Shown: positions 1-7,898 of the stretch, piece after piece
Layout: the number at the start of each line of letters is the position of its first letter
How positions within the stretch are numbered: position 1 is the stretch's first letter
Origin: Rhizobium sp. Q54
Lineage (GTDB): Bacteria > Bacteroidota > Bacteroidia > Flavobacteriales > Flavobacteriaceae
Assembly: GCA_943324395.2 (NCBI GenBank)
Contig: CALPLL020000006.1
Location: forward strand, 1-19,878
Direction: 5' to 3'
Length of the DNA: 19,878 bases
Translations under genes and position numbers: made by a program
The notes under the pieces: generated by a model
Seen by the model: the letters and a program-made list of their open reading frames with translations, nothing else
Databases searched by the model: none
Told to the model about the DNA's origin: nothing

Positions 1-3000
1 AATGTAACTTCTAGTTATGACTGGTCTTGGAATTCAACTCCAGTAATTGCTGCTGCAACAGGAACTACCGTTTTACCAGCCAGTGCATCAACTACCTATA
101 CTGTAACAGCTACCAATAGAGTTACAGGTTGTACAAGTACAAAAAATGTTGTAGTTAATACATTGCCATTACCTACAGCCCCTACAGTTACTAATTCAAG
201 TCAATGCGGTGTTGGAGGTTCTCCTACAGCTCAAGTCGCTGACCCTAATACTTTTACAACACCAACATTTAAATGGTATACTACTTCAACTGGAGGTACA
301 GCTATTCAAACAAGTACTTCTAATACTTTATTAGCTGCTACTTTAATAGCCAATCCACTAGTTTTAGGAACTAATAATTATTGGGTTTCAGTAACTAACC
401 CAACTACCTCATGCGAAAGTTCTAGAACAAATATTACTGTTAATGTAGCTAGTTCTGATGGCTTAGTTGCTGCCTCTACTCAAACCGCTAATGTTTGTTT
501 AGGTTCTTCAATTACTATTAGTTATTCTCAAACTGGAACCATTGGTAATGTCTATACTACTTCTTGGAGTTCTACAACGGGTAGTGGATTAACAAATGGC
601 ACATCAGCAAATTCAATTGTAGTTACGCCAACGGCTGTTGGTACTTATGCTTATTCAATAAATGGTTCTGAAGCAAGTTCTGGATGTTCTGCTTCAAGTT
701 CAGTAATTGTTACAGTAATTAATCCATTAGGTGGATTTACTGCCTCGGCAGTTTCATCATCTCCGGTAGTTTGTAATGGTAGTTCAACTATTTTAACTGC
801 TAGTTTGGCTTCGCCTATTACAGCTAGCATCGGTGTTGGAGCAAGAAATTCTTCCACTTACCCTAATCCATTTTATACTAACTGGGGACACTCTAAAAAT
901 CAATATTTGATTTTAGCTTCAGAGTTAATCGCACAAGGAATTTCCAGTGGTAATATTAATTCATTAAGTATCGAGATTAACTCCGGTACAACTAGTTTAA
1001 CTGATTTCTCAGTTCAAATGGCCAATTCTACTGCTATTGACATGTCAAGCTTTGTTTCACCAAGTTTTACTTCAGTATATAGTAACCCTAGTTTAACTCC
1101 GGTTGTTGGTTTAAATACATTAACATTCACAACTCCATTCGTTTGGGATGGAACTTCAAATGTTATTATACAGACTTGTTTTGGTAATGCAAATACAACT
1201 ACCGTTACTAGTTCTGTTAAAGCCGATAATACAGCTTATATTTCTGTAGCTCATTGGAACTCAACTTCTACAACAAGTGGATCTTCTACTTGTGGACAAA
1301 CTACAGCATCAACTACTTATACCGTTAGACCTAAATTTACTTTTGAAGCTACAAATTCTCCAGTTGTAACTTCTTACTCATGGTCTAATGGTGCAAATGT
1401 TATTGGTACTACTAACCCGATAACGGTTTCTCCAACATCTGCGTCTACCTATACTGTAAATATTACTTCATTAGGTTGTTCTAAAACTGCTCAAGTTTCA
1501 GTTACTACTCAAGCATTGCCAAACGCGCCTTCAGCTACTGATGCAATTCAGTGTGGTAACCAACTTTCAGCTGCAAGAGTTTCATCTAATACGGGTTTAA
1601 CCAATCCAATTTTTGTTTGGTATAATGTTGCTTCGGGAGGAACTTCAGTTCAAAGGGGTATTTCACCTACTTTCTTAACGGCTATTAATTCAACTAGAAC
1701 AATGTATGTTTCTGAATATGTTGGAGCGTGTGAAAGTGTGAGAACACCTGTTGTTATGACAGTTACTCCACCACCTGCAGTTACTATTACTTCTTCGGTT
1801 CCAACATTCTGCGGAACAGGAGGAAATACAACTTTAACAGCAAGCTCTTCTGATCCAGGAATGAGTTATACTTGGTCAAGTTTTACACCAACTGCTTCAA
1901 TTACTTCAAATAATACTGCTGTAACAACGGCTACTATTTCTGAGACATCAGAATTCAAAGTTGTAGGTATAGCAACTAATCCTAGCTGCTTACCAATTGA
2001 GTCTTATATTTCTGTTGGGGTATACCCATTGCCATCTGCTACTGTTACTTCTACTGCTCAAGGGGTTTGCCCGGGAACAAGCGCTACTATTGGATCTGGT
2101 TTAAGTGCGGGTAATTTTACTGTAACTTGTATCCCTGCTCCGAGTGGAGGACCTGCTTCCTCTCCAGTGGGCGCTGTTTCTTTAGTAGCTGGTCAGGTAG
2201 CTCAATCGCCTTACCCTGCTGGTGTTTATGAAGGTTCTTTCGGATTAGATGATAATTATTGGGGAGGAATACCTGTTGGATTTAATTTCAACTTTTTTGG
2301 AAATACAGTCACCAGTGTATTCATCGGAACCAACGGTACCATCAATTTAGGAACAACAGGTTCTTCTAGCTATACCTTCGCAGGTTTTCCAAGCGCATCT
2401 AGTCCTGCTAGCACTATTGCTGTTGTTGCAAGAGATTTGGACTGGGGTTCTACAGGTGCTGGTAAAATAACCTACTGGACAGAAGGTATTGCTCCAAATC
2501 GTCGTTTTATAGTTCAGTTTTTAAATGGTACAACATGGGATACAGATTTTAACACTGGTTTGCCTCTTGGAAAACAAACTGCAGAAGCAGTATTCTATGA
2601 AACATTAGGAACAATAGATATTCGTGTATTTGAAGCAACATATAATGATGCTAAATACATAGGTTTACAAGACGCTACTCGATTAATTGGCGCCTCAGCT
2701 CCAAATTGCGATGTAACTCCTCCAACTGCAAATTATTGGAATGGGCAAACCGCTATTATACCAGCAACAGCTCCAAAAGCTTGGCGTTTTTCACCGCCTT
2801 CAAATTATTCTACTACCTGGTATGCAAATGGTGTGGCTATGCCTTCTGTAACTGCTAACCCAACAGCAACACCTCCTGTGGTAGGGTATAACAATCCAGG
2901 TACAAACGTGTTTAGTATTCCTGTAGCTCCTGCTGCAACGACTACTTATTCAATTACTTATACTAACCAAACAACAGGATGTTCTAATGCTGCAGGTTCT

Positions 3001-6000
3001 GCACAAGTTGTGATGGCAGTTCTTGGAAACACTATACCTTCAGGTTTAACTACTATTGCTAGTTCTCCTTTAATTTGTTTTGGAGAAAGTGTTAATTTAA
3101 GTACTAGCTACACTGGAATTACTGATCAAATGGTTTTCCAATGGCAAAACTCTACTGACGGTGGTACTACATGGAATGATATTGCTTCAGCAAATGCTTT
3201 AACTTATTCAGATTCACCTTTAGTTCCTACACAATATCGTTGTAAAATGATAGCTTGTAACGGAGTTCCAGGTTACACTAGTCCTATTTTAATTGGTTTC
3301 ACAAATACTGTAAATTCAACTACTCCAGGACTTCGTTGCGGAACTGGTACTGCAACTATAAGCGCTGTTGGATCTACGGGCACTACAGTTAATTGGTATG
3401 CTAATGCTACTGGTGGAGCTCCTATTGGAACGGGAACTTCATTTGTAACTCCATCTATTTCATCAACTACTACTTATTATGCAGCTGCTGAGGTAGTGGG
3501 CGCTACTTTGGCTGGTGGAAAAATAGCTCCTGAATCTACTTGGACAGGATCTACATTCACAAATTGGGGTATTGTATTTGATGCATTACAAAGTATTAAT
3601 TTGAATTCTGTAGATGTTTATTCAACCGCTGCAGGAACAGTAGATTTAAAAATTACTGATAATTCAGGAGTTGAATTATTTTCTACTGGAAATATCAACG
3701 TAAGTGCTGGTGGTACAACATCACCTACAACTATTCCATTTAATTTTAACCTTATTCAAGGCACTACTTATAAAATATTAGTTAAAGCTTCTAGCGGAGT
3801 TTCTTTAGTTAGAGGTTCTACTAATCTTGCATTCCCATATAACAATGGTGCAATCAATGTCACTGCTTCTGAATGGGGTGGAACTACAACTGGAACTTAT
3901 TATTACATTTATAATATTAAAACAACAAGTATTTGTTCTTCAATGAGAGTTCCTGTTTTAGTTACTGTTACTCCTCCGCCAACTTTAGTTTTAAGTGGAG
4001 ATCCAGCAACAATATGTGCAGAATCAAATACTACTCCAGTAACTGTAACAACAGGTGCTTCTAATTATAGTAGTTTTGTTTGGACTCCAACATCAGTAAC
4101 TGGAAATTCAACTACTGGATGGGTATTCAATCCATTAACAACGACAACTTATACTTTAGCTGCAGCGCAAACTACAGGCGCTACTCCTTGTGTAAATACG
4201 GCTACAGTAACAGTTAATGTTAATCCTACACCAAGTGTAATAACGATTGCTCCGGCAACGGCTTCAACTTGTACGAATACTATTTTACCTTTAGTTGCAA
4301 CCGGTGGTGTAATTAGTCCAGATTATGTTTCTTCGATGGATGTTTTACCGTCTGATTTTACTGTGAATAATCCAACAGCTTCAACTGTAACTTCCAATAC
4401 TACGTATTTTTCAGAAGGAACGGGCTCTATATTATTTAATGTTCCAGGTGTTTCAGCAAATGCTAAATATTCAATGAATACTGATTTAGATATGACAGCT
4501 TCAACAAGTGCTACATTAACATTCTCTCATATTGCTGCAATGGAGGGTTCATTCACTTCTTATGATTATGGATATGTTGAATATTCTGTAGATGGAGGAA
4601 CAACTTGGATCAATTTTACTCCTTCAGATTATGCTGGTTCTGCTGACGCAACTGTATTTAATGCTAATGCTAGATTTAGTACAAAAAGTTATGGTGATTG
4701 GATTGCTCAGTTTACCTCGGACACATCCGATCCTGGGGTTGGCCCTGCTACCTCTTTGTGGAAAAGAGAAACATTTAATATTCCTGCTAGTGCCTTAACA
4801 AGTACTCAATTCAGAGTTAGATTCAGATACACTACTGATTCTTCTACCAATTACTATGGTTGGTTGATAGATAATGTTAGAGTAAATAAATCATCTCCAA
4901 CTACATTAGCATGGTCTCCAAGAACAAACTTGTACACTGATGCAGCTGCAACTACTCCATATGCTGGAGAAAATATTTCGACAGTTTACTTTAAAACAAG
5001 TGCAGCATCTACTGCTGTTACTTATACCGCAACATCAACTTCTGTTTTAGGTTGTGCTAGAGTAGCAACTGTTCCAGTTGTTGTTTACCAAACAGCTGCT
5101 CCTACAGGATCTCAATTCTATCAATTCTGTCCTACAGGTGGAGCTACAGTAAGTACGATGTCTTCAGTTCTTACAGGAACAAATATTAAATGGTACTCTG
5201 CATCAACTGGTGGTACTGCATTAGCTGCAACTACGCCTTTAACACAAGGTTATTTCTGGGCATCTCAAACAGCAAATGGGTGTGAAAGTCCTACTAGATT
5301 CCTAGTATTTGCAATTTCAAATGCTACAGCAGCTCCTTCTAGTACTACTTCACAACAATTCTGTAATAGTGCTACGGTAGCTAGTTTAACTGCTAATGGA
5401 ACTGGATTACAATGGTACACTACGGCAACTGGTGGTACAGCGTTAGCTTCAACAGCTGCTTTATCAACAGGAACTTATTATGTTTCCCAAACTTCTGGTG
5501 GTTGTGAAAGCCCAAGAACGGCTGTTTCTGTATCTGTAACTGCTGTTTCAGCTCCAACAGGTGCTGCAACTCAATCGTTGTCATCATTATTAACCATTGG
5601 TGATATCGTTGTTACGGGTTCAAACATTGTTTGGTATGCTTCTGCTGCTGATGCTGCTTCAGGAACTAGCCCACTTTCACCTACTCAATTGATAGCTAAT
5701 ACTACATATTATGCTACTCAAACAATTAATGGATGTAGAAGTGCAACAAGTTTAGCTGTAACAATTACGACTTTGGCAAATCAAGATTTTGATATGACTC
5801 AATTTACCTACTATCCAAACCCTGTGATTGACTTGTTGAATATTTCTTATTCTCAAGACATGACTAGTGTGAAAGTATTTAATATGATTGGTCAACAATT
5901 AATGAGCAAACAAATTAATTCAAATACTGCTCAAATTGATATGTCTAGATATGCAAATGGTGCTTACTTTATTCAAGTAACTACCGAAAATGCAATGAAA

Positions 6001-6024
6001 ACCGTTAGAGTAATTAAGAAATAA
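1..6024 (+). CDS. Giant Ig-like repeat surface protein with T9SS sorting domain (5' partial)
   Basis: The reading frame is open from base 1 to the TAA at 6022-6024, so the visible 2007 codons are the C-terminal part of a larger protein. The TTG at 163 lies inside an Ig-like module and is not the start. The product is a very Ser/Thr-rich chain of Ig-like modules. Ig_7-type (CHU_C-associated) units carry an early Cys, a W-Y...GGT core and a late C-E-S motif, seen near 163-450, 1513-1785, 3313-3970 and 5098-5769. PKD-like modules lie between them. Four larger beta-rich segments interrupt modules at about 808-1350, 2113-2802, 3499-3930 and 4306-4893. The second resembles a nidogen (NIDO)-like domain (N-F-F-G then G-T-N-G; R-D-L-D-W). 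The fourth resembles a MAM-like domain (G-W-L-I-D-N-V). The end (about 5785-6024) is a T9SS type A sorting domain, so the protein is probably exported and anchored at or released from the surface. Role in adhesion is inferred; no enzyme motif was seen. Confidence 0.9.
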   Translation, partial: NVTSSYDWSWNSTPVIAAATGTTVLPASASTTYTVTATNRVTGCTSTKNVVVNTLPLPTAPTVTNSSQCGVGGSPTAQVADPNTFTTPTFKWYTTSTGGTAIQTSTSNTLLAATLIANPLVLGTNNYWVSVTNPTTSCESSRTNITVNVASSDGLVAASTQTANVCLGSSITISYSQTGTIGNVYTTSWSSTTGSGLTNGTSANSIVVTPTAVGTYAYSINGSEASSGCSASSSVIVTVINPLGGFTASAVSSSPVVCNGSSTILTASLASPITASIGVGARNSSTYPNPFYTNWGHSKNQYLILASELIAQGISSGNINSLSIEINSGTTSLTDFSVQMANSTAIDMSSFVSPSFTSVYSNPSLTPVVGLNTLTFTTPFVWDGTSNVIIQTCFGNANTTTVTSSVKADNTAYISVAHWNSTSTTSGSSTCGQTTASTTYTVRPKFTFEATNSPVVTSYSWSNGANVIGTTNPITVSPTSASTYTVNITSLGCSKTAQVSVTTQALPNAPSATDAIQCGNQLSAARVSSNTGLTNPIFVWYNVASGGTSVQRGISPTFLTAINSTRTMYVSEYVGACESVRTPVVMTVTPPPAVTITSSVPTFCGTGGNTTLTASSSDPGMSYTWSSFTPTASITSNNTAVTTATISETSEFKVVGIATNPSCLPIESYISVGVYPLPSATVTSTAQGVCPGTSATIGSGLSAGNFTVTCIPAPSGGPASSPVGAVSLVAGQVAQSPYPAGVYEGSFGLDDNYWGGIPVGFNFNFFGNTVTSVFIGTNGTINLGTTGSSSYTFAGFPSASSPASTIAVVARDLDWGSTGAGKITYWTEGIAPNRRFIVQFLNGTTWDTDFNTGLPLGKQTAEAVFYETLGTIDIRVFEATYNDAKYIGLQDATRLIGASAPNCDVTPPTANYWNGQTAIIPATAPKAWRFSPPSNYSTTWYANGVAMPSVTANPTATPPVVGYNNPGTNVFSIPVAPAATTTYSITYTNQTTGCSNAAGSAQVVMAVLGNTIPSGLTTIASSPLICFGESVNLSTSYTGITDQMVFQWQNSTDGGTTWNDIASANALTYSDSPLVPTQYRCKMIACNGVPGYTSPILIGFTNTVNSTTPGLRCGTGTATISAVGSTGTTVNWYANATGGAPIGTGTSFVTPSISSTTTYYAAAEVVGATLAGGKIAPESTWTGSTFTNWGIVFDALQSINLNSVDVYSTAAGTVDLKITDNSGVELFSTGNINVSAGGTTSPTTIPFNFNLIQGTTYKILVKASSGVSLVRGSTNLAFPYNNGAINVTASEWGGTTTGTYYYIYNIKTTSICSSMRVPVLVTVTPPPTLVLSGDPATICAESNTTPVTVTTGASNYSSFVWTPTSVTGNSTTGWVFNPLTTTTYTLAAAQTTGATPCVNTATVTVNVNPTPSVITIAPATASTCTNTILPLVATGGVISPDYVSSMDVLPSDFTVNNPTASTVTSNTTYFSEGTGSILFNVPGVSANAKYSMNTDLDMTASTSATLTFSHIAAMEGSFTSYDYGYVEYSVDGGTTWINFTPSDYAGSADATVFNANARFSTKSYGDWIAQFTSDTSDPGVGPATSLWKRETFNIPASALTSTQFRVRFRYTTDSSTNYYGWLIDNVRVNKSSPTTLAWSPRTNLYTDAAATTPYAGENISTVYFKTSAASTAVTYTATSTSVLGCARVATVPVVVYQTAAPTGSQFYQFCPTGGATVSTMSSVLTGTNIKWYSASTGGTALAATTPLTQGYFWASQTANGCESPTRFLVFAISNATAAPSSTTSQQFCNSATVASLTANGTGLQWYTTATGGTALASTAALSTGTYYVSQTSGGCESPRTAVSVSVTAVSAPTGAATQSLSSLLTIGDIVVTGSNIVWYASAADAASGTSPLSPTQLIANTTYYATQTINGCRSATSLAVTITTLANQDFDMTQFTYYPNPVIDLLNISYSQDMTSVKVFNMIGQQLMSKQINSNTAQIDMSRYANGAYFIQVTTENAMKTVRVIKK
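5098..5769 (+). repeat. Three tandem ~75-residue Ig_7-like modules
   Basis: Three consecutive modules of about 74, 74 and 76 residues (5098-5319, 5320-5541, 5542-5769) precede the sorting domain. The first two are close copies: W-Y-S-A-S-T-G-G-T-A-L-A and W-Y-T-T-A-T-G-G-T-A-L-A in the core, and G-C-E-S-P near the end. The DNA is similar too, around 5191-5226 and 5413-5448. The third is more diverged: it has W-Y-A-S-A, lacks the early cysteine and ends in N-G-C-R-S. Such units act as stalk segments in Bacteroidota surface proteins. Confidence 0.8.
5785..6024 (+). other. T9SS type A C-terminal sorting domain
   Basis: The last ~80 residues start with an F-T-Y-Y-P-N-P-V motif. They continue through a V-K-V-F-N-M-I-G-Q strand, then Y-A-N-G-A-Y-F-I-Q-V, and end in a short basic tail (R-V-I-K-K). 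This is the standard layout of the Por/type IX secretion C-terminal signal. In the family it directs passage through the outer-membrane T9SS translocon and is then usually cleaved. Confidence 0.93.
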
Positions 6025-6041
6025 CTCTAACATTAAATACT

Positions 6042-6075
6042 AAAAAACCCATTCACATTGTGAATGGGTTTTTTT
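6042..6075. terminator. Bidirectional intrinsic terminator
   Basis: A perfect 15-bp inverted repeat (6042-6056 with 6060-6074) has a 3-nt loop. An A-tract flanks its left arm and a T-tract its right arm, so it can stop transcription in both directions. It lies between the convergent adhesin gene and prfC and probably serves both. Confidence 0.9.
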
Positions 6076-6098
6076 ATTTATAAGAAGTTTAAATTTTT

Positions 6099-7688
6099 TT
6101 ATTCAAATTCAGAGGTGAAGAACAATTGAACATTTGGATATTTATTCTGTGTCATTTGAATTGTAAAATCTGAATCTGCCAGAAATACCAATTGGTTGTA
6201 TTTATCATGCGCTAAGAACTTCTGCTTAATCCGTCTAAATTCTTTAAATTCTTCGCTTTTAGGATCATTTGGTTTAACCCAACATGCTTTGTGAACAGGG
6301 AAGTTTTCATAAGTACATTTAGCACCATATTCGTGTTCTAAACGGTATTGAATTACTTCATACTGTAACGCACCAACCGTTCCAATTATTTTTCTATTGT
6401 TCATTTCAAGGGTAAATAATTGCGCAACACCTTCATCCATTAATTGATCCACCCCTTTGTCCAATTGTTTCGCTTTCATTGGATCGGCATTATTAATATA
6501 TCTAAAATGCTCAGGTGAGAAACTAGGAATTCCTTTGAAACTCATAATTTCTCCTTCGGTTAAGGTGTCTCCAATTTTAAAATTACCGGTATCATGTAAT
6601 CCTACGATATCGCCAGGGTATGAAATATCTACAATTTCCTTTTTCTCAGCAAAAAAAGCATTTGGACTTGAAAATTTTAAATTTTTCTTTTGGCGAACAT
6701 GATAATACGGTTTGTTTCTTTCAAATGTACCTGATACTATCTTAATAAACGCTAATCTATCACGGTGTTTAGGATCCATATTAGCGTGAATTTTAAATAC
6801 AAATCCCGTCATTTTTCCTTCCTTTGGATCTACCAACCTAGTTTCTGAATCTTTTGGTCTAGGCGATGGAGCAATTTCTACGAAACAATCTAAAAGTTCT
6901 CTAACACCAAAATTATTCAAAGCTGATCCAAAAAAAACAGGTTGTAATTTTCCATTTAAATAATCTTCCCTATTAAATTTAGGATAAACTTCATCAATTA
7001 ATTCTAATTCTTCACGAAGTCGGTCCGCAGGTTTTTGACCAATAATTTTTTCTAATTCAGGGCTTTTAACATCTGAAAAAGCTATAGTTTCTTCAATATT
7101 TTTTCGACTATCGCCACTAAAAAGATTGATGTTTTGTTCCCAAAGATTATAAATTCCTTGAAAATCATAACCCATTCCAATCGGAAAACTTAAAGGCGTA
7201 ACTGATAATCCTAATTTTTGCTCCACTTCATCCATTAAATCGAAAGCGTCTTTTCCTTCTCTATCTAATTTATTGATGAAAACTATAATTGGAATATTTC
7301 GCATTCTACATACAGAAACTAATTTTTCTGTTTGCTCTTCAACCCCTTTTGCTACGTCAATAACTACAATAACGCTATCTACAGCAGTTAAAGTTCTGAA
7401 AGTATCTTCAGCAAAATCTTTGTGTCCAGGAGTATCAAGAATATTGATTTTTTTATCATTGTAATTAAATGCCAATACTGATGTGGATACAGAAATCCCC
7501 CTTTGACGTTCAATTTCCATAAAATCGGAAGTTGCCCCTTTTTTAATTTTATTATTTTTAACGGCACCAGCTTCCTGAATTGCACCACCAAAAAGCAATA
7601 GTTTCTCTGTTAAGGTCGTTTTCCCTGCATCAGGGTGTGATATTATCCCGAAAGTTCTTCTTCTTTCAATTTCTTTTAAAAAGCTCAT
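6099..7688 (-). CDS. prfC: Peptide chain release factor 3 (RF3)
   Basis: A 529-residue translational GTPase, the normal RF3 length. RF3 is a cytoplasmic GTPase that removes RF1/RF2 from the ribosome after peptide release. Visible GTPase motifs are the P-loop S-H-P-D-A-G-K-T (residues 17-24), a switch I R-G-I-S-V (63-67), D-T-P-G-H (85-89) and N-K-L-D (139-142). The N-terminal I-E-R-R-R-T-F-G-I-I-S-H-P is typical of RF3 and separates it from EF-G, as does the shorter length. The ATG at 7688 starts right at this conserved block. The gene stands alone, divergent from the downstream isomerase gene and convergent with the adhesin. Confidence 0.96.
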   Translation of the reverse strand: MSFLKEIERRRTFGIISHPDAGKTTLTEKLLLFGGAIQEAGAVKNNKIKKGATSDFMEIERQRGISVSTSVLAFNYNDKKINILDTPGHKDFAEDTFRTLTAVDSVIVVIDVAKGVEEQTEKLVSVCRMRNIPIIVFINKLDREGKDAFDLMDEVEQKLGLSVTPLSFPIGMGYDFQGIYNLWEQNINLFSGDSRKNIEETIAFSDVKSPELEKIIGQKPADRLREELELIDEVYPKFNREDYLNGKLQPVFFGSALNNFGVRELLDCFVEIAPSPRPKDSETRLVDPKEGKMTGFVFKIHANMDPKHRDRLAFIKIVSGTFERNKPYYHVRQKKNLKFSSPNAFFAEKKEIVDISYPGDIVGLHDTGNFKIGDTLTEGEIMSFKGIPSFSPEHFRYINNADPMKAKQLDKGVDQLMDEGVAQLFTLEMNNRKIIGTVGALQYEVIQYRLEHEYGAKCTYENFPVHKACWVKPNDPKSEEFKEFRRIKQKFLAHDKYNQLVFLADSDFTIQMTQNKYPNVQLFFTSEFE

Positions 7689-7707
7689 ATGTTTTGTAAA
7701 TGGATTG

Positions 7708-7715
7708 CAAAAATA
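7708..7715 (-). promoter_or_regulatory. Candidate -7 box for prfC
   Basis: On the minus strand the sequence reads TATTTTTG, a full match to the Bacteroidota -7 consensus TAnnTTTG, about 20 nt upstream of the prfC ATG. No TTG (-33) was found at the expected 17-23 nt spacing, so the call rests on the -7 box alone. Confidence 0.4.
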
Positions 7716-7768
7716 CTATTTATTCAACAAATATTTCTATAACTGAGTAAAGACTCTATTATTAAATG

Positions 7769-7796
7769 AATTTATGTTAATAAATTTATGTTAATA
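7769..7796. repeat. Exact tandem 14-bp repeat in divergent promoter region
   Basis: AATTTATGTTAATA occurs twice back to back (7769-7782 and 7783-7796) without a mismatch. It sits between prfC and the isomerase gene, just upstream of the -33 element at 7810. It could be a regulator site or a chance duplication in AT-rich DNA. Confidence 0.6.
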
Positions 7797-7809
7797 GTAT
7801 CTGTGATAG

Positions 7810-7839
7810 TTGTATAATGTAATTGAATTGTTATTTTTG
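7810..7839 (+). promoter_or_regulatory. Bacteroidota-type promoter for the isomerase/MoxR operon
   Basis: TTG (7810-7812), a 19-nt spacer and TATTTTTG (7832-7839) match the Flavobacterium sigma-A pattern TTG-N19-TAnnTTTG at every fixed position. Transcription would start near 7846 and leave a leader of roughly 50 nt before the ATG at 7899. Confidence 0.7.
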
Positions 7840-7898
7840 TGAGTTGCAATTTATAACTAGCGATAGCTAATAAAATATTAAGTTAAATATTATTTTAA

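Noticed and set aside
163..165. TTG at 163 as the start of the surface protein
   Set aside because: The frame is open to base 1 and encodes Ig-like sequence upstream (W-N-S-T-P-V-I, T-T-Y-T-V-T-A-T-N), so the true start is outside the window.
5098..5769. Tandem repeats considered as a CRISPR or DNA-level repeat array
   Set aside because: Similarity is at the protein level, the units are coding and in frame, and there are no short identical repeats with unique spacers.
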